Positions 25,756 through 36,299 of a stretch of DNA of 64,000 nucleotides are shown in pieces. The DNA comes from Rhexocercosporidium sp. MPI-PUGE-AT-0058 (lineage: Eukaryota; Ascomycota; Leotiomycetes; Helotiales): NCBI GenBank assembly GCA_020746875.1, contig JAGTJL010000001.1:2480001-2544000 (forward strand), in the 5' to 3' direction. Within the stretch, counting starts at the first letter, position 1, and every line of letters starts with the position of its first letter. The notes under the pieces were generated by a model, which saw nothing but the letters and a program-made list of their open reading frames with translations, had not been told where the DNA came from and ran no database searches. The translations under genes and the position numbers were made by a program.

Positions 25756-27431
25756 TCACTCATCATCAGTCTCTAAATCTGCCTTCGCAAATTTCCTCGC
25801 AGGAACCCCCCTCAAGAATAAAACATCCAACTCTTCAAACGTCCGATCCTTCGTCTCCGGCAAACGGAACCACGCCCAAACCGTCGTAATCGTCGCCAGA
25901 CTCGCCCAGAAGAATGCCGTCTTTCCCTTGAAATTCCACTTCGTCGGGTTCATCATATACGGCTGCAATACACCACCGATGATGTTACCGACGTAGTAGG
26001 TGGAACGTCCGAGGACGACTGTCTTGGTTCGTAGACGGGTGGCTCCAATCTCGGCGACGATGGTGTATACGATGGGTCCGACTGTCATGCTGTATGAGCC
26101 GAGCCAGACTAGACACAGGGAGGCTTGTACGTATTTAATCGCCGTGGAAGTATCAACGCCAGGGACGCAGGCAAGGATACCAATCAGGAAGAGGCAGAAA
26201 ACCATACAGCAGAATCCAGCCAAAAAGATAGGACGACGTCCAACGCGGTTCATGATGAACCACGAGATCACAGTCCCACAGAACGCGATCCCTGTTCCTC
26301 CAAGACCAATACTATAGGAAACATCCGCATCAATACCGGCCTGCTCGAAGAAGTATGTCGGGCTGTAAGCGAACGCGCCACCATTCGTGATTTGTGACAA
26401 GAACGCGAAACAGGCGATCTCGGTACGGCGTAAGTTGGTACCTTTGAAGCAGTCGAAGTACGATGTTCCGAGCTCTTCTTGTTCCTCGAGACGGGTTGTG
26501 TGAAGCATGAGTGCGATTGTCGCTTTGTGGTCGACGTTGTCTGATTCCTGAGATAGGCGCTTGAGGGAGTGTTCTGCTTCGTCGAGCCGGTTGGCGCGCA
26601 CGAGATGCCACGGTGATTCGGGGCAAAACCAGGCTGCTGTGAAGAGGGGGATGACCTGGTTGTATTAGTGATCTGCGCGAGGAAGTGTCAGTATTGACTT
26701 ACCCAGATCCATTGCAGAGCAAATGGAATTCGATAACTCCATTGTGTTGTGTTGTTGACTAGTGCCTTGAGAATAGCAGCTGACAGCAGTTGGCCAATAG
26801 CCCAACAGAGATTGACAAATGCGGCGAGATATCCTCTGAGCACCAAGGGGCACACTTCCATGGCGTATGCGGGACCCATAGTAGCGAATGTTCCCCAGGG
26901 AATCGAGCAGAGAAAAGCACCGACGAGCAGAGTCTCCACGTTAGGAGCGAAGAAAGTGATGAAGATGAAGGCGGTCATCAAGACAAGACTGACGAGCATA
27001 ACGATCCGATGTCCATACTTGTGTGTAAAGTATCCGTTAGCCAAAGCGCCGATAATATTTCCCACAGCCTGAATATCCTGAAGTCCAGTCTGCCAAGGAG
27101 CGGAAAGCTGATAACCATATTTCTCCCCAGAATAAGTGCCGTACTTCTTCTTGAAGGCAGGATAAGCGAAGAAGGATCCGATGAGAGTAGTATCGTATCC
27201 TTCCATGATGATAGACGCTGACACAATGACGGACCAGAATACGGCTTTTCTGTAGGTTTTGATACCTTGCCAGAGCTTCATGCTGTGCTCGGTTGCGGTG
27301 GCTTGTTTAGCTTCGTCGTCGATCATTTTGCCTGGCATGTTGAGAGTGTGTTCGGTGTGTTGCACCTGAGGTGCTTTTTCGATCGTGGTGTTAGCCATGG
27401 CTGCTACTGGCTGGAGAGAGTCGCCTGTCAT
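25756..27431 (-). CDS. MFS sugar transporter, alpha-glucoside/maltose permease type
   Basis: Exons 26703-27431 and 25756-26655 give 542 residues; the 47-nt intron has a GTAAGT donor. After an approximately 60-residue hydrophilic N-terminus come 12 predicted transmembrane helices with the sugar-porter signatures EGYDTTLIGSFFAYP, GYFTHKYGHR, PESPWHLVRANR, NRVGRRPIFLAGF and PETKDRTFEEL. This combination is typical of the fungal maltose/alpha-glucoside permease branch. It should import disaccharides by proton symport across the plasma membrane. The open frame extends upstream to 27527 but without ATG; 27431 is the first Met. It is convergent with the kinase-YTH gene, about 230 bp away, and no glucosidase gene is adjacent. 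Confidence 0.92.
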
Positions 27432-29450
27432 GTTGGAGAAGGCTGGGGATAGACTCCTTCGTTTGCTGTGAGCTGGGTCGAGAGTCGAAGGATCTTGACT
27501 TTCAGATTCGAAGAAATGGTGGAGCAACTGTGTTTATATCTACCACTTCTCGTGCTACACGACTCAACTAGACAGACCTTCCATGGGTATTCATGTCTAA
27601 GAATCCTAGCAAGTTTGGAGAATGCCACTGATCTCCCAATTATCACCTCAAGATAGCATCGAGCTGCAGCTCCAAACCTAGGTAAACAAACCCACTTCCC
27701 GAAACCTAACCACGGATCAAACCACCATTGGTCAATTCAACCTCCGATCTCAAACCTCGAGCAAGTATCGACGTTACTCGCGCGCCTTGACCCACAAGCA
27801 GAAACGACGATCTGTGACTCCATGCATAGAGCTGCATTCCAACGCGGGGGATACGCGGGGTAGTTTAAGACAAAGCGAGATCCTCGCTTCTCACTCGTGG
27901 AGAAAATAAGGGGTTTCCGAAGGGAAGGGTGAGCAGGCTAAAATGGCGGGTAAACCGACTTGTAAGCTTTCTGGTTCTGGGGTTCGAGATACGGGCCGTG
28001 AACCGGGCACACGCGAGCCAATCAAAAAGCTGGGCTAAGGTATTGCTGATGCTTGAGCGGATTGGGATGGCGGAGGCTGTGGTTCCGGTTGGCCTGGAAT
28101 GGATACTGCTCGACGACATTCTGATATCAGGTATCTTGGATACGACTGAGTTGCTGCTATGAGTCTTGGAACACTAGATTTTCTAGTTGGATTGCCTTGC
28201 GTGGCGTTTGATGGATGGAGATGGGCCGATTGAGAATAAGGAACTTCTGCGTGATTCGTTTGAGACAACACACCACCATGCATTGGACCGAATCTGTCCA
28301 GTACGAACAATCACAGCTATCGTCGTTATGCTGTTAGTCTGGACTTCGGGGTAGATTGTCGACCATGTGAACTGTATATTCAGTGTTTTGATAGCAAGAA
28401 TTTCCGATGGAAAGGGATATCCTTGCAAGTACAGAAGAGAGACTAGCTGAATGCAGAAATTGAACCAGTAAACCGCTGCTGTCGAAACAAGATACAATCC
28501 AAAACTTCACATTTGAGGAAAATTTTTGCATTAGTGATGCATGACTTCAAAGGAAGAAGAGCAATTTCGCGGGTCCATGATGAACGAGATGCGAATTCTG
28601 ATCAGAACCACACTTCGGAACCAAAGATGAGTTAAAGCACATTCTTCAGTCCTACTAGTCTGCTCTAGTATTGAGCCCAGAGATAGACTAAATTGATGCT
28701 TACCTAAAATACAGGATCCATTCAACAGAGCAATGCTGGATCCGAATGTCGATACCATTTGCTCAAGCCTTTTCGCCTCAATTGCCTTGGCACTCATCCT
28801 CAACTCTCAGAATGGCTCGAAGGCAGTTCAGTTTGTTCAACATGGAACCCGCCTTGCCATTCATCAACCCCTACACATAACTCTCCCACAAACGTATATC
28901 CCCGCTCAATTGACTTCCCCATATACGCTAAGGTCTAACAAATAAAACAACAATAAAAAACTATATCACTCAGATATCGTGGCGGGTACGAAGTGATTTG
29001 TAGTATTTGAGAATGCTTAAGGTCAAGACTAAGCTAAGCCTCTCTTCTCTCTAATACAAATTCATAAGTGCTTCGTTACCGGCTTCTTGACCGATCTAGA
29101 CTCTTTCGGGCTGAATATGTAGGTGAATGTTTAGCATCAAGCGTGCTTGAAGGAGGTGACTTGCCTACTTACGAAGATAAAAGCCTCTCATGAAGTGTCC
29201 AACCAAGGACTATCCTTAGTTTGGTCAAAGGTATCTAGATATTGTCTCTGCCTTTCAGTGCACAATTTCAACATCCCGCCGCCTCTGAAATGTTTCCCGA
29301 GCTTCACAATCATGTCAGAATCTGGCTTGGCCTTATTCTAGGTAATCATCTCCTCCTAACTACACTAAAATATCTGTCGTGTTCCTGTATATCAGCCCAT
29401 CAGTTTGACCTGATTTCCTCTCTGGACCAACCCCTCTAGATTTGATCGGC
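27432..29450. other. Intergenic region
   Basis: 2 kb upstream of the transporter and downstream of the HET relic. Short open frames only, none with recognisable similarity. Nothing else seen. Confidence 0.5.
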
Positions 29451-29759
29451 CTATAATCTCCTTCGCATTTTATGACGCATCTTTTGGAGAGCATCAAACA
29501 TGCTTTTGGTGAGTGGGAGTGGAGTGGCGGCCCTTCGATGGGGATCTCTTTATTGCGTGTTGGAAGGTCCCATACGTATGAAATTGCTTCGTAATGGGGG
29601 GCTGTCGTCCAGTCTGGCAAATTCCGGATTTCCTTCCAGTCTGGTGTCAGGTTTCCCTGGGTAAAGGGTGAGGATTCGGATTGTGTTTTCACAGGGGATT
29701 TCCTGATACTTGTAGATTTCTCGATCTTGCTGAGATGGACTGGGTATAATATTTTCCAT
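29451..29759 (-). pseudogene. HET-domain (heterokaryon incompatibility) gene relic
   Basis: Read from 29759 downwards: YKYQEIPCENTIRILTLYPG and FARLDDS, then after a one-base slip in a run of six G (+ strand, near 29607) HYEAISYVWDLPTRNKEIPI, and after a second slip in an A run a third frame with SMFDALQKMRHKMRRRL and a stop. This is the start of a fungal HET domain (pattern Y-E-A-x-S-Y-x-W, then the N-terminal helix). The rest of the domain, including the usual WIDALCINQ motif, and the several-hundred-residue C-terminus are missing. HET proteins trigger programmed cell death on fusion of unlike hyphae and occur in large, fast-evolving families with many dead copies. Two frame changes plus truncation make this a pseudogene. 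Confidence 0.75.
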
Positions 29760-31173
29760 TCTGTGAAAGAGCCGCGGGCTCATAGATGTGATGGCCTCGG
29801 GTGAGAGCAATTTTTTGCGCTGAACATGAAAGTTCGCGGTTCACGCAGTGCAAGAGGTCCAGACTTCTCAGATATGATCCTATGAGAACGTTCCAACAAA
29901 AATTTGATGGAATACTCAACCAACGGTCCGGGGACACAATATGGAGACTGTAGGCATTGAAGATAAAAGAAAGGTAAAGACAAATGTGTGGTAAGAATCA
30001 ACTCTTGCATAAGGCCTAAGATGGAGAAGTTCACTGGGTGTTGATTGGGTAGACGGATCACAATCACGTGATCGGATACTTGTCACAACACAGGCAGAAA
30101 ACAACCACTCCAAAAGCCACAAGGTGATTCAGAAACATTTAAATAATAACTTTGCGAACATGCCAGGAAATGTACTCGGCTCCATCCGATGGACATCCTG
30201 CTTGCTTTTATAGTCATCATGCCATGACATGTCGTGTTGTTGTTCCTCGGTTCCTCTCTTCCCTGCTGCTGCTGCTGCCCCCCCAGCCCAACCCCCTCGA
30301 TTCTCGTCTCCCAACCTCGCCCAAAAAAAACAAGCTGGCTTTGCGTCACTGTGCCTTACTGCCCACCATCAGCAATCAATCAATCATTCATTCCTTGGTT
30401 GCTTGATTTCTGGTCAACCCAGATTATTGTGTATTGAAGGTCCTCATTTTATGGTCTGTACAGTATAATACAATACACTCGTTATCTCCTCCACATTCTT
30501 CGAGTCGCCTGTCAAGATCTACGTACCCCTCCAACCAAGACTGACTCTCGGTCCAGCCCGCGACCCGCTTCAACTCTCTATCCAGTCGCGACAAGACAAC
30601 ACCACCACCAGCACCAATACGTGGAGCTGCCCACTTCCACCCAACGAACAGGCGAACGGTGAACGCAGCACACCAGAGCAGATCGGCCCAACGAACCAAC
30701 GTGTACAAGCAGGATTGAGTGCCTGTGCGTGCGCATACGGAGGATCCATAAAGACGTGCGAGTTGGCAGTGGCAGTGGAAGCTTGTCGATCGCGACCGAA
30801 GTTAAGAGCGGAGGATATAAAACAGAGGGAGGGTAGTATTACAAGAGGGAGGAAACACCATTCAGATCAGTGTAGTGAACTTGTACTTGGTCTCGAGCGG
30901 ACAATACCTTGAATTGAAGGAGACGCAACAACTTCCGCCACGGCAACGGGAAGCTGTAGATTGGTGTGACGTCGACGCACTCGAGCCCATCCACCATCCA
31001 TCCATTCTCACGACGATACGATTCAACACAACCCAGGCCGACGCCATACAAGAGACGAAGATCCAGCTTCGCATTGGCATCTTTGCGACAAAGTGCGAAC
31101 TATTCTCATCCCCATCTCGAAACTAAACCAAACGAAACTGTAAGCCCGGAGTCCCCTCCTCGCATCCGCCAAC
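29760..31173. other. Intergenic region
   Basis: No gene supported. A pyrimidine-rich, GCTGCTGCTGC-containing stretch lies near 30265, and the last 500 bp are probably the long 5' leader of the next gene. Confidence 0.5.
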
Positions 31174-31924
31174 ATGGCATCAACAAGCACCACCATGTCC
31201 GAGGTCATTGTACATCGCGTGCGGACGAAATACAGATGGCCGCCTCTGCAGCTGAATTTCTGGCTGTTCATCATGTTGGTTGGCAGTTCGACGATATTGG
31301 GGATTAATTCGTATTTCGTTTCGGTACAGAATCAATTGAGGGTCGGGATTCCTTGGTAGGTTCTTCTTTCTTCTGCGTTAGGTGCGATGAGGGTTGAAGA
31401 AAGGCATAAAGAGAGGCAGAGCTATTTGCAGGATGGGGGGAACGGGAAGATGCGAAGATCCGAATTGTTCACAGCTAACGCATCAATAGGTACTTCCCAT
31501 ACTGGATCGCATCCTCTGCCCTCGCAATCGTCTTCATCCTCGTCATGCTCTGGTTAATATCCCAGCGGCAACTCCTCCCCGGCATAGTGATCATGGGATC
31601 CTTCATACTCTTCATACTGTGGATGGTCGGTCTGATAGTCATATCCATACAACTCTGGGGTCCGAGTGGTGTGAATGGGAATTGTAATATTTATGTCAAT
31701 GGGAGGTCTTTTACGGGTCCGAATGTCAACACCCTGGCCTATTTGGAGCAGCATAGTATTTGTGAGTCTTCCTTAAACCTATGATTGAGTCAGGGATGGG
31801 AGACGGGGCTAATTATGAAATAGGTCAAAGTTGGCAGGCTCAATGGGCCTTTGAATTGGTGGGGTGCGTGTTTCTATTGTGGATGATGATCATGGCATAC
31901 CAGGTGTACCAAGATGATGCGTAA
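31174..31924 (+). CDS. Conserved four-transmembrane fungal protein of unknown function
   Basis: Exons 31174-31355, 31490-31761 and 31824-31924 give 184 residues with all junctions in frame. Four hydrophobic helices are evident: NFWLFIMLVGSSTILGI, SSALAIVFILVMLWLI, VIMGSFILFILWMVGLIV and ELVGCVFLLWMMIMAY. Between helices 3 and 4 lies a loop with NGNCNIYVNG and EQHSICQSW whose two cysteines could pair on the outer or luminal side. Size and four-helix layout recall MARVEL/tetraspan-like fungal membrane proteins, but I do not recognise the family and assign no function. The ATG at 31174 follows a long leader; a second in-frame Met eight codons on is possible. Confidence 0.78.
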
Positions 31925-33400
31925 ATGGATGGGATAGGACGGAATCAGGGATGGATACGAGACGAGTAGATGACAACACACAATACGGAATAAAAGACGA
32001 CAAACAAGGGTTAGGAGATGAGGGATGAATATACGAGGATACCAAAGGAGGATCGGACTGTTGATACGGATCAGGGCTGCTCTTGCATGCATAATTGGTG
32101 TTTTGGGGCATAGGTCTGGTTTGGCGTTATTTGATGTGGAATAGCTGTGGAAGTATTGTATTTTGGAGAGCAGGTTCTTTGACTGCTACTGCATATTGCT
32201 CAGTTGAATGCATAATACATCTTGTATCTGCCGGAGTCGTAGTTATGATAACCCTCTTTCTCGGTCATTTGCCTCCCCCAAATCCAACGCTCTTAAGGAG
32301 AACGCATGCAAGCGAGCACAGCAGGCTTTCTCTGATACTCTTTCTTCTTTGGGGGTAGTAAATTTGTGGTTCATGTTCTGACCTTCGTCTGAATATTCAA
32401 GACAGTCTAAACCCCATGCACCCCTCAGCTACCCAGGGAACTTCTCTATACAGCATCAGGTCTACTGGCTATTCCTCGAGTCTAGCCCCCAGCCACATCT
32501 CGTCCTTTCCTCGGCACTTCAACACACCTCAACTCCCGACCCGTACTCGTCCTGATATACACGACCTCTGCTGTCAAAGGTGTCAAGAGTGACAAAAGGA
32601 AGTTTCCACCCGAAGCCTCCAGAGTCTCGGCCACACTGCCGCTATCCAGACCTCTCCAAACCTTGTTTGCTTCTTCCTTTACACCTTGGGAACAGCTTCA
32701 GGAGAAGTGCGTACAGTAAGGAAATGTAACCTCACATCAAGATATTTACCCTCTAAACAGTAGAAATCCTGTTCTAACCCATCGACATATCAAAGTCAAT
32801 ATACGTTCACATGCCATAAATCCACCCAAGTGGTGTCATACAGCCTGCATCTCACTTCGATGCACAGCCAACATCTGAGCTTCGAAAAAGCAAGCACCCC
32901 ACTACTCCCACCTCGCCAATCGAAGCAATGACATCACATTCCACCCCGCCACCAGGAATGACCTGCATCAACCACGCAAACTAAACCTCATCCAGCAGCA
33001 TCCTGTCCATCTCAGCTGAAGGAGGTATGGGTTTGATGTCTCGGGAGAAGGGGTGCACCAATCAGGAGAGCTAGGCTGTGCCTTGAGTGGATAATGTAGC
33101 TGAGGTGGGGTGTGTGAGCTTGACTTTGAGTTCGGTACTACTTAGAGTACTCGAGCTAGATGCATGCAGCCTTTGAGGATGTGTTTGGCCAGTTCTATTT
33201 GGAGAGGACAAGATGGGAATAGCGGAGTTGTCAAAAGCCTTGGTATTTAAACCCCTCAAGACCCTGACTATCCCCTCCTTTATCCCCTCCTTATCTTTCC
33301 ATCAAGAACGTCCTTTTACTTGTCCATATTCCAAGTTCAAATTATACGCACTCTAATATCTACCGATCTTCTCTTCACCTCCTCACCACCAACCTCAATA
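31925..33400. other. Intergenic region
   Basis: 1.5 kb without a supported coding frame or RNA gene. TATTTAAA at about 33243 is a likely TATA element for the small gene starting at 33401. Confidence 0.5.
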
Positions 33401-34015
33401 ATGGATTTCCTCAAGAAAGGTGCTGATATGCTCAACAAGAACAAGGCTGGCGGAAGCTCAAGCACCGAGCAAACTGCAGGAGGTGCTGCTCCTCCTGCTC
33501 AGGGACAGACCGGTGGACAGGCTGCTGGAGGTCAGGATTATGGTGATAAGGGTATGTCAACCTCTATATCCCTCCGTCTCCTACATCTCTTAGCTCGAGG
33601 ACATTGGTCAAAGACGTTGGTGATGGGTTCCAAGAGCAGCGGAGTGGAAGAGTGCGGGTTCAAATGAGTGCATGCTGATGTATGATGATACAGCATTCGA
33701 TTTCATCTCCAAGAAGACCGGCCACCAAATGGACCCCAACACCAGCGAGAAGATCACAGACGGTGCTCGTGGCTTGTACGAGAAGCAGACCGGGTACGTC
33801 CTTCCCCCTCCCCACTCCAGCTCATACCCGATTCCTCCCAGTGTGCCATACCACTCTCTATCTATCACCCTACATATAGTTACAGCAGTGGAGAGTGTAT
33901 CATATAACCACATAACCTAATACTGTGTTACATTTAGAAACAAGGTTGATTCCAAGTACTCCAACTAATATTAGTGGTCTGCAGGAAGAAGGTTGATCCT
34001 AAGTGGTCGAACTAG
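33401..34015 (+). CDS. Small hydrophilic protein with two alternative last exons
   Basis: Exon 1 33401-33551 and exon 2 33694-33793 can join either 33938-33968 or 33985-34015. Both last exons are 31 nt, in the same phase, preceded by an AG acceptor and ended by a stop. They encode near-identical tails: NKVDSKYSN and KKVDPKWSN after the shared Gly. Either product is 93 residues: MDFLKKGADMLNKNK, a Gly/Gln/Ala-rich linker, then DYGDKAFDFISKKTGHQMD and EKITDGARGLYEKQTG. This matches a widespread uncharacterised family of small, soluble, helix-rich fungal proteins often abundant under stress; no biochemical role is known to me. No signal peptide or membrane segment. Confidence 0.8.
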
Positions 34016-34875
34016 ATGCCGGTCTTGAGGTTTGGAGGATATCTGGAAGGAGTTTGGGACAAGGACGGAGGGATTGATGGGTGGATTGTTTTCTCATGGT
34101 ATGCTGGGGGGATGGACAAATCAATGAATATCCTTACAAGTACTTTGGTCTTGTCCTGTTGCTTGGCTGTGCGATCCCATTTCTTTGTCTTTTTCTCGCC
34201 GGAGGATGAAGTCAACTCTGCACACTTGTCACTCCACCTTGTCCGTATTGGGGTTAGGTATCAATGATTAATTACAAGAAAGTATATCAACCTGTGTCGT
34301 GTATCACACAAGCAAGTCCAGAAGTGGTGATGGCCACCTTGTCATTGAAGCTTCCCATCCATCATGATCCATGCGTTCCGTTCATCATATATCATTATCA
34401 TAAGTCAATCATCATATCCCGACAACCAAGGAAACTACCTCTCCCGAATCCTTTTTTGACTTCTGTTGTATCCATCTGATGATGTGACGTTACATTTTAG
34501 CTGCATTTTTGATTTTTAGACGAGGATCATGGCCAGGGGTGACGGGAAGTGAGAAGTAAACAGTCGTACAAGCGAAGAGGGGAAATATCCAACAAACATA
34601 GGAGGCCTACGCTTTCCGTTCCCCTTTGAGATTACATATATCCTTCCCTCTCCTTCTCAGTTGTTTCCGTCATTGTGTGTCTTACAGTTAGTGTTATTTT
34701 TATTTTCATTGCCGTTGCTGAAGCTGTTGAAAACCTATTCAAGAGCATCGATCTCGGTAACTGCCTCATTGCTTGGAGATATAATGCTGTTTGAATGATT
34801 GTTATTGAATGGAGCAGCGAAGAGCGGGGGCGATGTAAAGTATCCACTTAATAAACAGAAAGGCGTATATGGATT
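34016..34875. other. Intergenic region
   Basis: 3' flank of the small gene. A minus-strand frame at 34632-34847 could be a downstream exon of the doubtful gene at 34876-35275, but the splice phase is not clean. Nothing else seen. Confidence 0.4.
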
Positions 34876-35275
34876 TTATATCTCACCAATATCTGCACTC
34901 AAAGTGACAATACGATTATTCTGAAGCGCCATAAGAGCATCCTTCATCCAGATGCGGCGAGTGAAAGTTTCCCCAGTACGTAGAGAAGCTGAGCCGTTTG
35001 CTGGTACAGCTCGTAACACTTGGTCCAGTGTTATTTGGGTGGACGTACGGCCGATTTCGTAGAAGAGGACGAGACGCGGATAGAGCATTGGAAGATGGCT
35101 TGGCTTCTAGTTGCCAGCCACCGAATTTGTTGGTCGCATGTTAATGCCGACTTTCTGGAGTAATGATGTGACGGAGATTTCCCAGTGCTACAGCTTTTTA
35201 ATGCTATTTTGGCAAAAGGTTCTAGATGCCAGGCCTTACGAAGGTTCCACGGATGCCTCGGGAGTTGAGTGACAT
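34876..35275 (-). CDS. Possible small gene or gene remnant, unrecognised
   Basis: A short first exon 35240-35275 (MSLNSRGIRGTF, then GTAAGG) could splice at CTAG ending near 35108 into the open frame that contains YPRLVLFYEIGRTSTQ, DQVLRAVPANGSASLR and LMALQNNRIVTLSAD, ending at 34876. Both sides are phase 0. Using an earlier acceptor at 35155 would instead bring in a TAG stop. The amino-acid composition is protein-like, but I recognise no family. It lies at the edge of the AT-rich block, so a decayed gene is as likely as a live one. Confidence 0.28.
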
Positions 35276-36299
35276 GTAAACGGTGGAGTGGTGTCATTTT
35301 AATTATAAATGTTGTATATATGATGACAAAGCTAAAATATTGAGAACAGATAGTGTAAATGATATAGATTGAGTTGCGATGGGTGGTTGAAATGGAAGTC
35401 TATTGAAGTGTTGAAGAATAAACATTCTATTAGGACAGAGTATGATTTATATACACGAGACAACTTTTTCTAGGAGTAACTGCGGGCCACATCGATGCTC
35501 AAGACCAGCTTCGAAACATGAACAACATGCGTGCTGGAAGTAAACCTAGCAATAAAACATAGCTTTGAGAGCTTAACACAAGGAAGTAATTGGTCAATTC
35601 TACTCGTTGAAGTGGAGATAGTTAATGGATTCTTTTATTTTCGCCTTAATATACTATAGGATATGCCGGGCACGGAATTTCTAATAGTTCTGGGTGTCAT
35701 ATGTTGGTTCTGCTGCATCTTCAAACGGAAGTCGCAGCATTTGTTTTTTGGGGGGGGGGGGGGGGGGGGCAGCTGCACGCGAGACGCAGATCGCCTATGT
35801 TGTCTCGATTTCAAACTCTAAGAACTAAATAGATTCTTAAGATGGGTGCACACAGCTATGCCTAGACTAGAGTCGTAGAGTCGTGTAATACGCAAATAGA
35901 TACCGTTACTGCATAATCAGCTCTTCTGTACATGACTATACTTTGGTAGTTGCCCGATATAATGTATATTCGCTATCCGTGCACGATTCTAGAGGTTTCT
36001 ACTCGACAAGGTTACGTACGGGGGTACCACCCAATGATAAATTAATGCTAATCCGCCGCTTTTTGCACCAGAAATCAAGACTTTCAGCATAGATTCTACA
36101 CTGAGTGTACCTACGCCAAAAACCCCTACAAAGTAGACTTCTCGCGACGAAAGACTACGTTATCAAACTCTTTACTTTAAAGCCGGCTAGACTTAAGATT
36201 AAATCGCTCTTCAATCTATATAATATTACGCGATTTGTGGATCCCCTTTTTAAAAATCCTAGTCACGTGAATGCCTCTCATTAGTCGCAGCTTCGACCG
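35276..36299. other. AT-rich flank of the transposon block
   Basis: Transition from normal to AT-rich DNA, with no coding frame. It holds a 20-base G run listed separately. Confidence 0.5.
35750..35769 (+). repeat. Homopolymer of 20 G
   Basis: Uninterrupted run of 20 guanines preceded by TTGTTTTTT and followed by CAGCTGC. G runs of this length are rare in fungal genomes. It may form a quadruplex or mark an assembly gap or error. Confidence 0.9.
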
